Below are positions 63,334 to 64,000 of a stretch of 64,000 nucleotides of DNA, piece after piece; the first letter of the stretch is position 1; each line of letters opens with the position of its first letter. Made by a program: the position numbers and the translations under genes. Source of the stretch: Mesorhizobium australicum WSM2073 (lineage in GTDB: Bacteria > Pseudomonadota > Alphaproteobacteria > Rhizobiales > Rhizobiaceae); the NCBI RefSeq assembly GCF_000230995.2, contig NC_019973.1, forward strand, positions 372,001 through 436,000. The letters run 5' to 3'. The notes below the pieces were generated by a model. That model searched no databases, was not told where the DNA came from, and was given only the letters and a program-made list of their open reading frames with translations.

Positions 63334-64000
63334 CTATTCGGCGGCAGCAAGGCGGGCCGAGCGCACGCCTTGCGCAAGGCCGCTGACCAGCGTGGCGACT
63401 GCCTCCGCCGGATCGGCGGTCTTTTCACCCTTCGGCCCCAGCACGTTCGCGACCGCGTTGACGATCGCCGTGCCGACGACCACGCCGTCGGCGTTGGCCC
63501 CGATCACGCGCGCCTGTTCGGCGGTCTTGACGCCGAACCCGACGCAGACCGGCAGTTTGGTGTGACCCTTGATGCGCTGGACCGCTGTGGCGACCTTGCC
63601 GGTGTCGGCAAGCGCCGAGCCGGTGATGCCGGTCATGGACACGTAGTAGACGAAGCCGGACGTGTTCTGCAGCACCTTGGGCAGGCGCTTGTCGTCGGTG
63701 GTCGGCGTCGCCAGCCGGATGAAATTGATGCCAGCCTTCAGCGCCGGGATGCAGAGTTCCTCATCCATCTCCGGCGGCAGGTCGACGACGATCAGCCCGT
63801 CGATGCCGCTGGCGATCGCGTCCTTCAGGAAGCGGTCGACGCCATAGATGTAGATCGGGTTGTAGTAGCCCATCAGCACGATCGGCGTTTCATCGTCGCC
63901 GGCGCGGAAGTCCGACGCCATCTTCAGCGTCTTGACCAGCGTCTGGCCGCCTTTGAGCGCCCTGAGGCCCGCCGCCTGGATCGCCGGGCCGTCGGCCATC
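63334..64000 (-). CDS. trpA: Tryptophan synthase alpha subunit, N-terminus outside window
   Basis: The frame is open to the window edge; about 222 residues are visible of the usual ~275, the first ~55 being cut. [41 protein letters not shown] (catalytic Asp region), [24 protein letters not shown] and VGTAIVNAV are TrpA blocks. It releases indole from indole-3-glycerol phosphate for TrpB. The first ATG visible (63999) is internal. Upstream of accD in the same operon. Confidence 0.96.
   Translation of the reverse strand, partial: MADGPAIQAAGLRALKGGQTLVKTLKMASDFRAGDDETPIVLMGYYNPIYIYGVDRFLKDAIASGIDGLIVVDLPPEMDEELCIPALKAGINFIRLATPTTDDKRLPKVLQNTSGFVYYVSMTGITGSALADTGKVATAVQRIKGHTKLPVCVGFGVKTAEQARVIGANADGVVVGTAIVNAVANVLGPKGEKTADPAEAVATLVSGLAQGVRSARLAAAE

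Overview
The window is high-GC, tightly packed alphaproteobacterial chromosome, best placed in Rhizobiales and probably Mesorhizobium. Four reasons: four tandem copies of a small secreted protein of the DUF680 type (a family described as essentially restricted to Mesorhizobium loti relatives); an aglR-aglEFGAK alpha-glucoside cluster; the rhizobial core order pckA / chvI-chvG-hprK-manX-ptsH-ahcY-divL-tsaE-murU-addB-addA-trxA, then folC-accD-trpA; and many ATGA or GTGA stop/start overlaps. No tRNA, rRNA, CRISPR array, transposase or phage gene was seen.

Layout. 1-2.6 kb: end of a purine/ureide degradation operon (puuE-uraD fusion tail, allE, allA, a nucleoside deaminase). 2.6-3.4 kb: an MqsR/MqsA toxin-antitoxin pair whose toxin reading frame has a stop at codon 5. 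3.4-13.4 kb: an S15/CocE hydrolase, a peptide-type ABC transporter (two paralogous TAT-exported binding proteins, two permeases, one fused double ATPase) and a phosphodiesterase. 13.5-16.2 kb: ECF sigma factor, membrane anti-sigma factor and exported subtilase. 16.2-17.7 kb: a membrane-protein gene broken by a stop codon, divergent from a LysR regulator. 17.8-25.7 kb: the agl regulon with two perfect LacI-type palindromes. 25.7-26.8 kb: the DUF680 array. 27.3-30.1 kb: a cobalamin riboswitch followed by a gbcA-like Rieske oxygenase (frameshifted) and gbcB-like reductase. 30.2-34.6 kb: a five-gene cluster of PqqD-like chaperone, HprK-related kinase, two family-2 glycosyltransferases and a large nucleotidyltransferase, with no recognised precursor or substrate; this is the best candidate for an undescribed system. 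34.7-40.7 kb: alkB, a TonB siderophore receptor behind a TGA-N9-TCA iron box, a BON-LysM protein, arfB, and a divergent AraC/SDR pair. 40.8-60.2 kb: the conserved core block. 60.2-64 kb: a cupin, a dispersed palindromic element, then folC, accD and partial trpA on the minus strand.

How genes work together. The ureide genes turn OHCU through allantoin to glyoxylate, ammonia and urea. The agl genes import and split alpha-glucosides under LacI-type control. ChvG/ChvI, HprK, EIIA-Man and HPr form the envelope-stress and carbon-control module beside gluconeogenic pckA. TsaE-AmgK and MurU combine a tRNA-modification ATPase with MurNAc recycling. AddAB repairs double-strand breaks. Three genes (mqsR, the membrane protein, gbcA) each carry one single-base lesion, which is notable in an otherwise intact window and could reflect strain decay or sequencing error.
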